A stretch of 64,000 nt of DNA from contig CM060121.1 of NCBI GenBank assembly GCA_030522415.1, forward strand, positions 26,693,412-26,757,411. Reading direction: 5' to 3'. Shown here piece after piece: positions 11,275 through 25,500 of the stretch. The notes beneath the pieces are model-generated. The model made no database searches and was not told the origin of the DNA. It saw only the letters and a list, made by a program, of their open reading frames with translations. This stretch comes from Channallabes apus (taxonomy: Eukaryota > Chordata > Actinopteri > Siluriformes > Clariidae). The first letter of the stretch is position 1. Each line of letters opens with the position of its first letter. A program made the translations under genes and the position numbers.

Positions 11275-14200
11275 GTACAGGAGATTTCTGGAACATTCCC
11301 TTTAAATGATAGTGAACTTTAACTCATGATTGCTTTATACTGAGATTAATAGTGCTTTTGTAGAATATAAAATATAAATGATTTGGCTGGGTAATTTAAA
11401 CTTCCTGTGTTGTGTATTAGGATGTTGATTATAATTTACAATTTTTTAAATATACAATTTACATTGGGCGTTCAAGTCAACCCAGGACTTTAAAAAAAAT
11501 TCCAGATTTTCTCCCTAATTTAGTCGTGTCCAATTCCTCACCGTCACTGGGGAGATCACACATTAAGGCTATTACTACCACTCAGTCGGGAGGCCCGAAG
11601 ACTATTACGTGTTTTCTCCGAACCACGTGACGCCAACTGATCGCATCTTTTCGAACTGCTCGCTCACACACAGTTAGGAGCGGCGTAACACACTCGGAGG
11701 ACAGTGCTATCTGCTCCTTTCGCTTGCGTGAGCTCACAGACGCCCCTGATTGGCTGTAGATCTGTGATTAATGTGGGGGCACAAAGTACCTCAGATCCCT
11801 CCCCTCTGAGAGAGCTCGGCCAATCAGCTCTCTCTTGAGATCCGGCTGCAAGAGGTTACAGCATCACCCGGGAATCGAACCAGCGATCTCTGGATGATAG
11901 GGCGGGCACTTTAACACTGCGCCACTCGGAGGCCCCCAAACCAGGACTTTTGATTGTGCAGAATAACAGAACACACTATGACAGTAAATCTCCCTATATT
12001 TGTTTTATCCCAGTGGTTCAATAGTCAGGAAGAAAGTTTTCCCAGTATGCTAAAGCCATGATCAGTCAGCTCTGAAACGCTGACCTCCTGGGAACTCCTT
12101 TAATGACCAGTGAATGGATCAGGCGTTTCATTCACTGAATGTTCATATAAACGAACGACTGCAGCGGGCTCCCAGCCAAACTCACCATTTACAGATGAAC
12201 AGCCTTCATTAAAAACGTTTCCCCTCGACAAATGTTTTACTGTGTCTGAGAGTCTCATAGTAGTTACCGTGCTTGAATTCTTCAGTAAATGTCAATCAGC
12301 TTTATGCCTTTATTCATGAGAAACTTCATCAGTCCTGGTTTGAGTTGAACGATCCTGTACATAGGTTTGGTATCAGATCTTACAACATTGATCTTTGCGT
12401 TGGACCTCAGGAACGTCGTTCTGGTGCCTGCTGGATATTGTGCCTATAAAGAATGAGAAAGGAGAGGTGGTGCTGTTCCTCTTTTCCTTCAAAGACATAA
12501 CTGACTCGTACGGCAAGACGCACCACTCCTCCAAGATGCACGGTATGCCCTTGAATATACCAAGCAATAAAATCTAACTGTTAATTTTTTAAGCAGGTTT
12601 ATGTATAGCTAATTATGCTGGTAAATCTTTTTGTTGCTGCTCTATCAGAAGATGGCACTCAGAACAGGAAGTCCAGCCGTTCTCATCTCAGTCGTGCGCG
12701 CGAGCGGGGGCAGAGCGTCCTGTACCACCTGACCAGTCAGTTCACCAATAGAAACAAAGGAAAACTGGCAAACGTGAGTTACCATGACGACGTGCTTATT
12801 ATTAGATTATTCTGTCTTTTCGTTAACCTTACTTTCTAACTGTTCACGCTCTGCTACATGGAAGCAGAGATCTGTGTCACATGTCTCATGGGTCACGTCA
12901 CATTTTTAATTGGCATGAAGTACGTACTGTAGAGCTAAGATGATTCATTCTGTTTTTCTACAACTTTTATACTCTGTTCAAGTTCCTTTGTTTGCATAAT
13001 TAGGGGGAGAGTGTGCAAAGGAGGTGGAAATGTGTGGACAAGCAGGTTGGAACGGGTAGACAAAAGTGTCAGGTGTACAAGATAGTGGTGAGACCAGCGA
13101 TGCTCTACAGCTTAGAGACAGTGGCACTGAAGGATGGATAGGATCAAGAATGAGTCCAGCAGAGGGTGAGAGACAATCCATGTTAGATGTTTTGGAGATA
13201 AAGTCAGAGAGGCCAGATTGAGGTGGTTTGGACATGTTCAGAGGAGAGATGGTGAATATATCGGTAGAAGGATGCTGAGGTTGGAACTGCCAGGCAGGAG
13301 TTCTAGAGGAAGACCAAAGAGGAGATTTATGGATTCAGTGAGAGAGGACATGAAGTTAGTTGGTGTGAGAGAAGAGGATGCAGAGGATCGAGTTAGATAG
13401 AGGCAGATGGTTTACTGTGGTGACCCCTGAAAGGGAACAGCCGAAAGAGAGAGAAGAAGATAATAGACAAGATCTAAAGGCTGTCCACCTGCCACATCAT
13501 ACTGTAAATCTCAACTTATCAACAGTTTTTGGTTGCTCATTTTGAGAAGATAATGACTTTTGATTTACAGTACTGTGCAAAAGTCTTGACCCACCCCTCA
13601 TTTCTTTATGTTAAATTAAATTTATAGATTCAGATTAAGTTAAAGAAATTAGAACAAATATTTTACTGTGAAAGTGCCTGAAGATACAATAAAATAAATA
13701 AAATTTGGTTGTTTCTGTAACATCCTCAGCAGCAACCAGCAACCATTTCTCCTCTTATCTGTTCCGACCACTCAGCATTCAGCATCACCAGTATACTAAT
13801 CACCAGCCTGATCATCTGTCATCATCTGCACCTGTTTCTCACTGGTTCATGCCTTAAGTTAGATATTTTTTTAAATCCTTGAATAATAGCCTCTTTGCTC
13901 TTATTCCGTTTTCAAACCCACTTTGGCACCAGTACAGTACTATATTTTTCTCGCTTTATTCAAAACCTTAAAAGTTTTGTTCACTGACTGAATAATTTTT
14001 ATTTCATCCGTAACCAATCAGAGCATGAAATAGAATGGTGGCTAGACAGACGGATGTGTCACGGTTGGACAGACATGATTTTAGTAACAAATACAGTATA
14101 TCGCCTTATTTATAGGCATAACAGAGTTTAAGAATGTTAAAGGATGAAAAGACAGAAAATACATCCGTGTACAAAATCTATGTAACATTGAATCGTACCT

Positions 14201-17200
14201 CATACTGTATGTGTCACTCTGTAGTTAAAGGGAATGAGTAAAGCTGATTTGATTAGACATGATGCAAAACTACCTTGTGATGATGGAGTGTATGATTATT
14301 CAGTCTAACCTGATTCTGCATGGATGGTCAAGAAAATACAGGGAAAAAAAAGAATACACATTTCAACATGAAAAACTCTTTTGATGATCACATGTTGGCA
14401 ACAACGATGGTGCGACTATTCACATCTCATTGACATTGACTGTTTTTTTGGGCCACTATAAGGTTTCAGCCATATAACGATGGCTTAAACCTGTGCTTGT
14501 GTTGCAGAGGTCAATATGATGTAGAGAAAAAAAAAACATAAACCATGTCCTTGTGTGTAAACAGAATGTTTTCCCGAAGCCCACTCTTCCTGAGTACAAG
14601 GTTGCGTCAGTCCAGAAGTCGCGCTTTATCCTGCTCCATTACAGCGTCTGCAAAGCGATGTGGGACTGGTTGATCCTCCTGGCGACGTTCTATGTGGCCG
14701 TCACCGTCCCTTACAATGTGTGCTTCTCTGCCCCCGACGACAGCAACCAATCAGACCCGGAGTGTGACTCCTCCTACCGGAGCACCATCGTGAGCGACAT
14801 AGCAGTAGAGATGCTCTTCATCCTCGGTGAGTGGAGTTTGCTTGTGTTTGGAAGGCTGTGGTCACCTGACATATATTACCATGGCAACACTCCATGGAAA
14901 TGTCTTAACCAGCCCAATGTAGCAATTAGTGTCCACCCAAACTTCTCCTCCGGTTTTATCCACACACTTCGAGACACTTGAGAATTCCCTTTTTTTTTTT
15001 TTTTCTACTTAATGACTTTCAGCGTCGAGTTCCACTTATTAAGAGTGTGACATCGAAGCTGTGGTGTGCATGAATGTGTAAATAAGGTGAAGAAAAGGTG
15101 ATAATTGCATCTACTTTCACACACACACACACACACACACAAATCCCTTATAAAGCCTTGCTCAAATAAAGACTACATATGCTTAAAATATTGAGGACAA
15201 AGACTACTGGGATTTCTGTCTCAGAAGATTTTATGTGATCTAATTGTTCTCTCTCATCCTGGCTGAACGTTCCCGGCTTGATAAGCCCAAAAAGTGTATA
15301 GATCACTAATCTTTGTTTGGTTAATAATCTCCAGTGGTGAGGGCAGATGATTATACGCCCAAAATCCTGAAATAGCATGTCATGGTATTAATAGCTTATT
15401 CTAATTAGCCCAAAACTTGCTACTTTCATTAAAGGACTACTGCAAACACATAATCTCTCTCCATACTGTAGCTTTAGGATACAAGATTACCATGGATACA
15501 AATTTCAGCACTTGTTCAGTCTTTGTAACGTACAGTACACGACTATTTTCTCGTATTTCCCACCATATTCCTGACCACAGTTTATAAAAACTGAAAGTGG
15601 TGGGGAGACTTAAAAAAAACATTGATCTGTTATTGAACATTTCAGGTCTCAGGAAAATATATCCTAAAAGAACAAAAAGCATAGACATTACCAAATTTGT
15701 TGTACCTACTGGATATCAGAGGTGTCAAGTAACGAAGTACAAATACTTCGTTACCTTACTTAAGTAGAAATTTTGGGTATCTATACTTTACTGGAGTAAT
15801 TATTTTTCAGCCAACTTTTTACTTCTACTCCTTACATTTTTAAGCAATTATCTGTACTTTCTACTCCTTACATTAAAAAAATTGCCTCGTATGATCAGAA
15901 CGCGCATCCCCCCCCCCCCCGGTCACATGATAAGAACGCGCACCCCCCCCATCGCATGACCAGAAAGCGAAACCCTCCGGTCGTATGATCAGAATGCGAG
16001 ACCTTAATGCTTTTTTCGCCCCTCACGGTACTTTTATACTTTAAGTAGTTTTGAAACCAGTACTTTTACACTTTTACTTAAGTAGAAAGCTTGGGTTGAT
16101 ACTTCAACTTCTGAAGAAGAATTTTTGAACCCTAGTATCTATACTTCTACTCAAGTAATGAATGTGAATACTTTTGACACCACTGCTGGATATATGAACA
16201 TTTTTACAGCAAAACACTATAAATGCTTTTTCAGGCTTTTACCCAACTTATTGTGACAAGACATTTCATATTGTATCTTTTCTAATTAGTGAAACATACA
16301 GTAGTGCCGTGAATATATAGCAACGCACTGGCTGCCACATATCCTTTGAACATTTGTTTTTTGGAGAATGTGGGGCGAAGGAAAAAGAAAAGTTTACACT
16401 GTCTTACTGCTATTGTAGTCACTTCAGCAGAAATTAGTTACAGACGTTCATTGCGTAACATCTGCGCCATGTTCTATGAAATTGGATTATTGTGCACATG
16501 TTGCTAGATGTTGTGTTTTTTACAAACTTTGCAACTCGAAAGTTAAAAATTTTTTTGCTACATTTGAAAAAAAAAGTTTCTTAAACCTGACGAAAATGGA
16601 GTTATCTCATTTTGCTATCAAACTGTATATATTTTCTCCCATTAAGATGTTGCCCTGGTGGACCATCTCACACAGTAGCGTAATAGTTCATAAAGATCAT
16701 ACAGATCAATAATCGATGCCTAAGAGCAAATATTACATTACATGAATAAAAAAAAAAAATATGTCCAAAGATTCTGGTTTGTTGTAATCAAACATACACA
16801 ACAGATGCAGTACTAGCCTTAAAAACGTAATTTTCATAAACAGGATAAAGTGGAGCAGGTGGTAAAGGTATTTATTGGACACTGTACTCTAACTGCTGTT
16901 TGCATTACATGTGTAGTAACCGTGTAATCCCTCGTCTGCGGCAGATATCATCTTGAATTTCCGCACTACTTATGTGGGACCGGCCGGTCAGGTGGTGTAC
17001 GATGCACGCTCCATCTGTCTTCATTATTCTGCCACTTGGTTCATCCTGGACCTCATCGCCGCCCTGCCCTTCGACCTGCTCTACGCCTTCAACATCTCAG
17101 TGGTGAGTTGGTGTAAATTCGTGCATTGTTACAATCAACATTTCATTACATAACTACACCATTAAATAGCGAGTCTGAATAAAATTGGAATTGAACTAAA

Positions 17201-20200
17201 CTCACGATATATCTTTTTATACTGTATGAGTGATACAACGGGTGTTCAAGTCAAAACAGGGACTGTACAGAATAAGAGAACACAATTATGTCATTAACAA
17301 CTCACTTTATTTCTCTATATAATCTCCTGCTACACTAATGCACTTATCACAGCGTTTCACTAGGGACTGGATACCATAAAAGTAGAAAGTTTTCTCAGTA
17401 TGCTCGGACGGCCTGCTTCATTGCTGAAACGCTGTTTTTTTTTTTTTTTTTTTTTTTTTTAACGTATGACCTTCTTTGCAACTTTCAAATATATTACTTT
17501 GGCTAAGAATCTAAATACCGTACCATGCTTGAAGTCTTCTGTAAATGTCAAAGAAAGTTCATCATAAGTCCCGGATTGATTTGAACACCCTTCACATTTT
17601 ATATATTTAAAATTTTATTATTATTACTCATGCTTGTCACAGATTAAATTAAATGAATTGTCTTAACTGTTGAAATAAAATAAAAAAATGTGTCATGTTA
17701 TCTTAATCACTGTTATTCCCGCTATATCCATCAAATATTTATAATGCTTTTAAGACATTCTTGTTTAAATGAATACTCGTGCAGATTTTTTTTTTTTTGT
17801 CATTTTGTCCACTGAAGTGTAAATGCACAGAACTCTGTCATTAAACATTTACACTACAGATGTACTTTTTTTAAAATGCTTTTATGAATTCTTCAGTCAA
17901 AGTGGTTTGGAAATAAAGCAAAGGATTTAGCACAAATTTGTACTATTTAGAGGAACTTGTATTTAGGTTGCCACCATATCTGATTATTCTATATTAAGAC
18001 CAGTATTGTAATGTACTGGTCTTGTTAATTTGTGGACAATTGCATAAAAATAACACTTTTATAACACTGGTAGGACTTACTTTTATATCTGTACTTATAG
18101 AATTTTGTGTTTTTCTTTTTTCACAAAAATTCAACTGTAAATTTAAGACAGTAATTTTATCTGAATTTGCTAGAAATGCAGTACTGTGCAAAAGTATTAG
18201 CGCCCTGTGTGTTTTTGGTATAAACATTAGCTTTTTTTAGTATACACATTTCCATATACTGTATACACAGGTGAAACTCAAAAAATTAGAATATTGCGCC
18301 AAAGTTCATTTATTTCAGTTTCACTTAAAAGGTGAAACTAATATGAGATTCATTACATGCAAAGCAAGATAGTTCAAGCCGTGATTTGTCATAATTGAGA
18401 TGATTATGGCTTACAGCTCATGAAAACCCCAAATTCACAATCTCAGAAAATTAGAATATTGTGAAAAGGTTCAATATTCTATGCTCAAAGTGTCCCACTC
18501 TAACCAGCTAATTAAGCCATGACACCTTCAAAGGGTTCCTGAGCCTTTAAATGGTTTCTCAGTCTGGTTCAGTAGGAAGCACAATCATAGGAAAGACTGT
18601 GATTAATTAAGTCCAGGGTCAACGCAGCCGTCTACCAGGAGATTTTAGAGCACTTCATGCTTCCTTCCACAGACGAGCTCTATGGGGATGCTGACTTCAT
18701 TTTCCAGCAGCACTTGGCACCTGCCCACACTGTCAAAAGCACCAAAACCTGGTTCAAAGGGATTACTGTGCTTGATTGGCCAGCAAACTCGCCTGACTTG
18801 AACCTTATAGAGAATCTATGGGGCATTGCCAAGAGAAAGATAAGAGACATGAGACCAAACAATGCAGAAGAGCTGAAGGCCGCTATTGAAGCATCCTGCA
18901 TACTTATACTTTTCAAAGCTCCGATATGTTCTATGTACAATCCTTGTTTTATTGATTGCATGTAATATTCAAATTTTCTGAGATTGTGAATTTGGGGTTT
19001 TCATGAGCTGTAAGTCATAATCACCTCAATTATGACAAATCTTGTATATTAGTTTCACCTTTTAAGTTGCATTACTGAAATAAAACAACTTTCGCATGAT
19101 ATTCTCGAGTTATTTTTCGAGTTTCACCTGTGTGTGTGTATGTATATGTGTATATATATATGGTAATGTTTATACAAAAAAACACAGGGCACCAAGAATT
19201 TTGCACAGTACTGCATTTCTTGCAAATTCAATTAAAATTATACATATATACAATGAAGCCTCAGATTACAAGCATAATTCGTTCCGGAAGCGGGCTCGTA
19301 TTCCAAAACACTCGTAAACCAAATTTCATTTTCCCATAAGAAATAATGGAAACTCTAATTATTCGTTCTACAGCCCAAAAACATAATTACATAAAAATAA
19401 TTAATACAAAATATAAATGAAAAATAAAACAAATTAACCTGCACTTTACCTTTTCAAAAAAGTTTTTAAAAAATCCTGACAGATAAGTGTCTCCATTTAT
19501 GTGCGCAGGCGCTCTGTGTGTGTGTGTGTGCGTGCGTGCGTGCATGCATGTGTGTGAGTGTGAGAAGTCCTGAGAGAGAGTGTTTGAACCAGCATGGTGT
19601 CAAATTACGCGCGAGTACACACATAAGAGAAAATGGATTTTTAACTTTCTAATAGGTTTACACACCAAGCACAAGGAGGCGATGCAAACTCCGAACATGC
19701 ACCCAATGCATGACCTGACGGTGTAAGGCGACAGTGCTAATCACTACGCCACCATGCCGCCATCATATGATACAGTAGGTATAAGAGACCCCAAAAAAAG
19801 GAAGCTGCTGGATTTTGCATGTAAAAAAGACACAGTTGCAACAAAGTCCTCAGAAGAACCGTGGGTGGTTCTGCAGCATGCTCAATAAAGCTTGAGTAAT
19901 GTGTGTATAAAATTGTGCAAATTGTATCTGACACTAAAGCATCCTCAAAGTATTGTCAGACCAAATACTAACTTTGTTTCAATAATTACTGTTTACTCTG
20001 CTTTTCCCTGCTTTTCTCCACTTTTTTTGTTTTCTTTTTGGAGACGTCCTTGCACTACAGCAATTTATTTGCATATGCATGAGACTTTGGCACAGTGCTG
20101 TAGATGTTCAGGTCTTTCTTCGGTATATGGAGAAGAGGCTAGATAGCATAATGTAAAAGCACTTCCTTTACGCTGATACTAATTAGTCCCAGCATGGGAG

Positions 20201-20869
20201 AAAAAAAACTGTGTTTAATGTCTCATCATTTCAAACATCGAAGTTATAAAACCATGTCTTTGAGTGGGAAGTATTGTCCTTTTTGACCTTGTTGTTTTCT
20301 CCGCCTCTGGCACTCGTCGATTTGTTGCTTGCTTTTTTCAGTTGTATTTTTCTGAAAAAAATGGAGAAAGAGTAGGAAGGTTTTTTCAAATATGAATCTG
20401 CAACATGTTCTCACTATTGCAAATCCATACAAATTTATGCAGTCCAACTTGTATGGGGAAAAAAACATCTACTAAAGGTTATGAGCTAAAGGGCTGGGTT
20501 AGTGATCATTCCTTGTTTTTTGACCTCACTCACACACATTATTGCATAATGATTATGCAATCATTATGCAGTTAATTTGCATGAGGTTGGATTGGTGTAC
20601 GTGCACGTGCAGCACTGAGATGATTATCTCAGCCGTTGTTTTTTTGCAGACCTCCTTGGTGCACCTGCTGAAGACGGTGCGTCTGCTGCGTTTGCTGCGT
20701 CTGCTGCAGAAGGTGGACCGTTACTCGCAGTACAGCGCCGTGGTGCTCACACTGCTCATGTCCGTCTTCGCTCTGCTCGCACACTGGCTCGCGTGTGTCT
20801 GGTACGTCATTGGAATCAAAGAGCTCACCAGTAACGACCCGGTTACCTGGGACATAGGTAAGCAAGTGT

Positions 20870-20908
<39 letters not shown>

Positions 20909-22546
20909 TAAAGTTGTGTCTGCACACTTGGGATTGAAGGTTTTACAACCTTAACATCCGAAAGCAAGTCAGACAAAAAAAAATCCAATACAAACTACCA
21001 ATACTTACATCCAACACCTAAGTGTGGGCCACAGTCCCCTAGTGGGTTGCAAAGGTACTGCAGGTGGGTCATTTATAACTTACTGTATAAAAACATAGAC
21101 TATACCACTTTGTCCTGTATACAGGGTCGCGGAGGACCTGGAGCCTAACCCAGGAGACTTAGGGCACAAGACAAGGTTCACCCTGGACAGGGTGCCAATC
21201 TATCACAATTTGGGAGTGCCAATTAACCTAATCTGTATGTCTTTGGACCGTGGGAGGAAACCAGAGTTCACGGAGGAACCCATCAATCACGGGTAGAACA
21301 TGCACACAGACCCTGAGGTGGGAATCGAAGCCAGGCCCTGGAGGTGCAAGGCAACTGTGTTAACCACTAATCCAATGTTCTGCCAGAGAAACCTAATTTA
21401 TAATATGAATAAAAAGTTTTTTGTTTTGGCATCAGTAGTTACATTTAAAAAAAAAACAGAGCTAATAAAGCAAAGCCTTGGGATTTAAACAACATGATAT
21501 TCTTCATTTATGTCAGCCTTGTCAGTTGTGAAAACTCCGGTTTCCTCCCACAGCTGGGTTGCACATAATTTTTAACGTTTCAAAATGGCCTGAAGCCTTG
21601 TTAACTTTGGGAATGGCTGACCTAAACAATATAAACGCCTTGACAGAAAGCGGAATTGTGCCTGCTGATCTGCCCGAGGCATTAGATTCTGTCGACCATA
21701 AACTCCTGTTGGTTAGACTTAGTGATATCTGTATGGAAGAGAAACCTGTAAAGTGGTTCAGGAATTATCTTGTTTAACCCAGTGTGTATACACAGATGGT
21801 CATAGAAATCACTAACGGAGTCCCCCAAGGTTCAATTCTGGCCCCTGTGTTTTTTTTATATCTTAAAAGGACATTGATTGCAGATGAAACAGCAGTCTAC
21901 TCAGTTGTCTCGTCTCTGAGTCGGGCCGTTGATGAGCTCCAAACTGCCTCAAGTGTAAGCTTCATTGTATTTTTTCAAGAAGATTTTTAATGCTAAAAAA
22001 AAACGAAATTAAGATTTTTTTAAGGGCTGGCTCTTAGGTCTCGATGATTGTCAGCAGCCGTACCTTAGTAAGGCACTGTAACTCTATTAGCACTTCAGAG
22101 TCGGAAGTCAAAGCAAGTTTTATTGGGTTTTTTTTTTTTTGGGGGGGGGGGGGTGTTGGGGTATCCAATTCCTCCCCGTCACTATGGGGCTCCCATATTA
22201 AGGTGTACATTAAGTACAGTACTGAGGGAAATTAAACAATATTAATCCGGGACCATGGTGCTACATGAAACATCACAGAATTAAAAATTATACTGAAAGA
22301 AAACTGTACATAAAGTCTAAGCTTGTTCAAACAGTGCAAGACAGTACACAAGATAATGTGCAAGACAATGGGTATAGTTAGAGAAGTGCAATACAAGATA
22401 TTTTAATAATAATAAATGCGATGAGTGTAAACATGACCTGCTGCTTGGGGGCTATAATGCGAATCAATAAAATACTGTATTTAAAGTGTTTTTTGTAGTT
22501 TGTTCAGAAAAGATCATTGCAAAGAGACAGAAATGGAATGATGTCC

Positions 22547-22598
<52 letters not shown>

Positions 22599-25500
22599 GG
22601 TCCAGTATGTCTGATGCCGTGTGGGATGAAACTGTTACACAGTCTGGTTGTGTGGGCCCAAATACTTTTGGTGAGCATCTGGATGGACGATAGACTCACG
22701 TTCACTGTCCATGTTAGATACCGAGTGAAGAAATCTAGCTTTTCACGAGCGAAATATAGCTACATGTAGTCTTAATGCTAGCCATTTGGAAAATACTTGA
22801 ACAGGGTTCATTCCTACAGTATGTGTTCGCTGTCTAGAATTTGTGTATCACTTCTCTGTGTTTTATGTCCAATTTATTGTACAATACTGTACATACTTTA
22901 TGTGAACTTTTGATTTGGTGCGCATTTGGAGGAATGCCGTTCTCCGTTTTTTGCACCCTGGTGATGGACATTTTTTTAAAAGGAAACACTACAGTGTTTT
23001 GTTCAAAGGTTGGTTCATAGCTTGGATAAAAAAAAAAGCTTATCATTGAATACGCCAGTTGGTTTTCCTGAACTAGATTTCTTTTTTTTTTACGTTTTAG
23101 AATTCTTTGTCCCAACTTTAAAGCTGTTTTTGACAGACAACCTTACTTTTTTGTGTTCTGTTTACCTTAAATGCTTCTATTTAAGTTTTGTTGCCATGTA
23201 CTTTATTGTGTTTTTTGATTTGGTGGTTATGCTTTTTGATGTTGCTGTTGTATTCTTGTTTTTGTTATTGTCTTTCTGTTTTCTTGCTGTCATGATTTAG
23301 TTTTTGTTTTCATGTTTTTCTCTTTTCTTGCTACTGTGTTTTTGTTTTTGTTATTGTGCTTTTAAATTTGCAGTTTTGTTTTTAGTTGTGTTGCCATGTT
23401 TTTGGATACATGTTTCTGATGTTGCCTTTGTAGTCTCAGATGTATTTTTTTTTTTCGATGTTTCTGTTTGGTTTGCACCTCTACTGTACATCCACCATAG
23501 TTAGGGCTTCTAGATGAAAACTTTCTTTAATAATAATGTGTTCCTCGTTTTGTTTTTGTTTTCACATTTTAGATGAAGCTGTAATGTTTTTTGAGTTTCT
23601 TTCGATAATGTTTTGATATCTGGTTCGTGGTTTTTCAAAATTCAGATGCAAAGCAAAATTTTCAGTAACCAAAACTGCACAGAAGAATCGTACATGGATC
23701 ATAAAGCTTCAAAGTACGAATGAATCAAGTACTTGTGGGAGATTTTTTATCTTCCACTTGTTAATGTTACCTTAATTAATAGTATTAAACAAACGCTGTA
23801 TCTCTATTCAAAAAGGCCCAAAGAACGACTCGGGTCTCTGAGCAGATCCGGATGAAGTAAGCAGGATTTATTGCAGCAATAAAACCCAAGTGAGCCGCAC
23901 CTGAATCCTTAGGTCATAAACCCAAGCATGATCAAGAGCAGACTGTCTGACAGTTACATGCACTCTCATTATATACAGTATACAGTGTTGAAGGGGAGGG
24001 ATGCTCACCTTGTCTCCTCCTCAGTACTTCTTTTTTTATTCCTTACCAAATGTTTTAACCCATTACAGTCTAATTGTTTTTCGAGAGATTCTCCCATTAT
24101 GTTTAAGTTTTTCTATCATATTATGTTACATCATATACCTCGTCATCTGACTCCCTACATCATCTGTACCTTGTGATTATATTTTTTCCCATTATAATTA
24201 ATTTCTTGCAAATTTCTTTTCATTATCTTTACATTTCTCTTGTTTAATTTATAAAAAATATATATATTAGGGTGGCGCTTAATTTTACAACACATGCCTG
24301 TTTTTTCCTGGTTTATTCTACAGTTCTCAAGAGACAGATCACGGGTAAGCATCTCTTTCGCACTATTTCTTGTCTTGCTTTCCCAATTTGTTTGACTTAC
24401 GTATTTTATTTTAATCTTTAATCTTTAGCCCATTGCATCCCTCTGGACAGCTCAGACAGAATGGACCGCACGGATTATAACCCTACTGAACCTGCCATGG
24501 ACCGTGCCTCAGAGTGTCAGTTGTCTGTGTCATTGATGCAATTTCTACAGGAGAGAGGGCTTACGTATTTCAGGAAGAATAATTCCAATCCTGGTCCTTC
24601 TAAGAGACTGTCTGGAGGTATTCTGTTGGTACCCAAACGGATTTTCCTCCAGCACCTGCACCAATTCTGAATCACGGCCCTTGTCCCCCTTGTTCTGGCT
24701 CAGAGAAGGTTGATGTTTGATATGTGATTTTATTTTGCTAATGATGCTCACCCAGGCCCCCTATGTTTTTTGTACTTTTATGTTGGTCCTTATACTTAGT
24801 TTTTTTATTTAGAATTTTTCATGTATCTCCTTGTTTGTCATTATGTAGATGCACATGCTAGTTTGTGTTGTCTCTACTTCTTATTAAACTCAGTATTCGT
24901 AAAACTGATCGTGTGTCTTTTGGTTATTTGTCTATATTCTTACTTGCGACTGCAGGTGCACGTGTATCCAACACACGTTTCAATCCTTCTTTAAGTGTGC
25001 TCGTGTCTCTGTCGGGTCCGGCACCTGGCGCCTTATCTTGTCTGTTTACAGTATCATACACACAACACCTAAATATAAAATAAGTACAGTTCATGTCTGG
25101 GTCACTCTAGGGTTTTCCCCCATGTACTGTGGGTACACACTGTACACTGAGTATCACTACCCATCCCCTTCCTGTTTATGTTTTATGACCTGTCTCATAG
25201 TCGTCTGCTTTTCTTGTCTCACCTCTGAGTAAACCCGTTATGTTTTATGATCTGTCATACTCTCTGCCTACTTCTATATTACTTCACTAAGATTAATATT
25301 ATCATCTTGTTTCCTTGCTGCATACACAAGTATATTTGACTAAAATATGCATGCATACTCTTTATCTCTACTGATGGAACAAATTTAGTTCCATATTTAA
25401 TCATGACAAATTGAATAATAAACAACTGCAAAAAAGGTTAATGAATTCCCTCATTCATTATGCCGTCTAATTTTTGACCTTATCAGCTGCATAATGCAAC

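Noticed and set aside
20629..20988. 119-codon minus-strand open frame
   Set aside because: Antisense shadow of exon 7 plus the CA/TG microsatellite.
22975..23504. Long hydrophobic open frames, possible membrane proteins
   Set aside because: The DNA is a TTTTGTT-rich low-complexity stretch. Phe/Leu/Val-rich frames follow from composition, with no homology or splice context.
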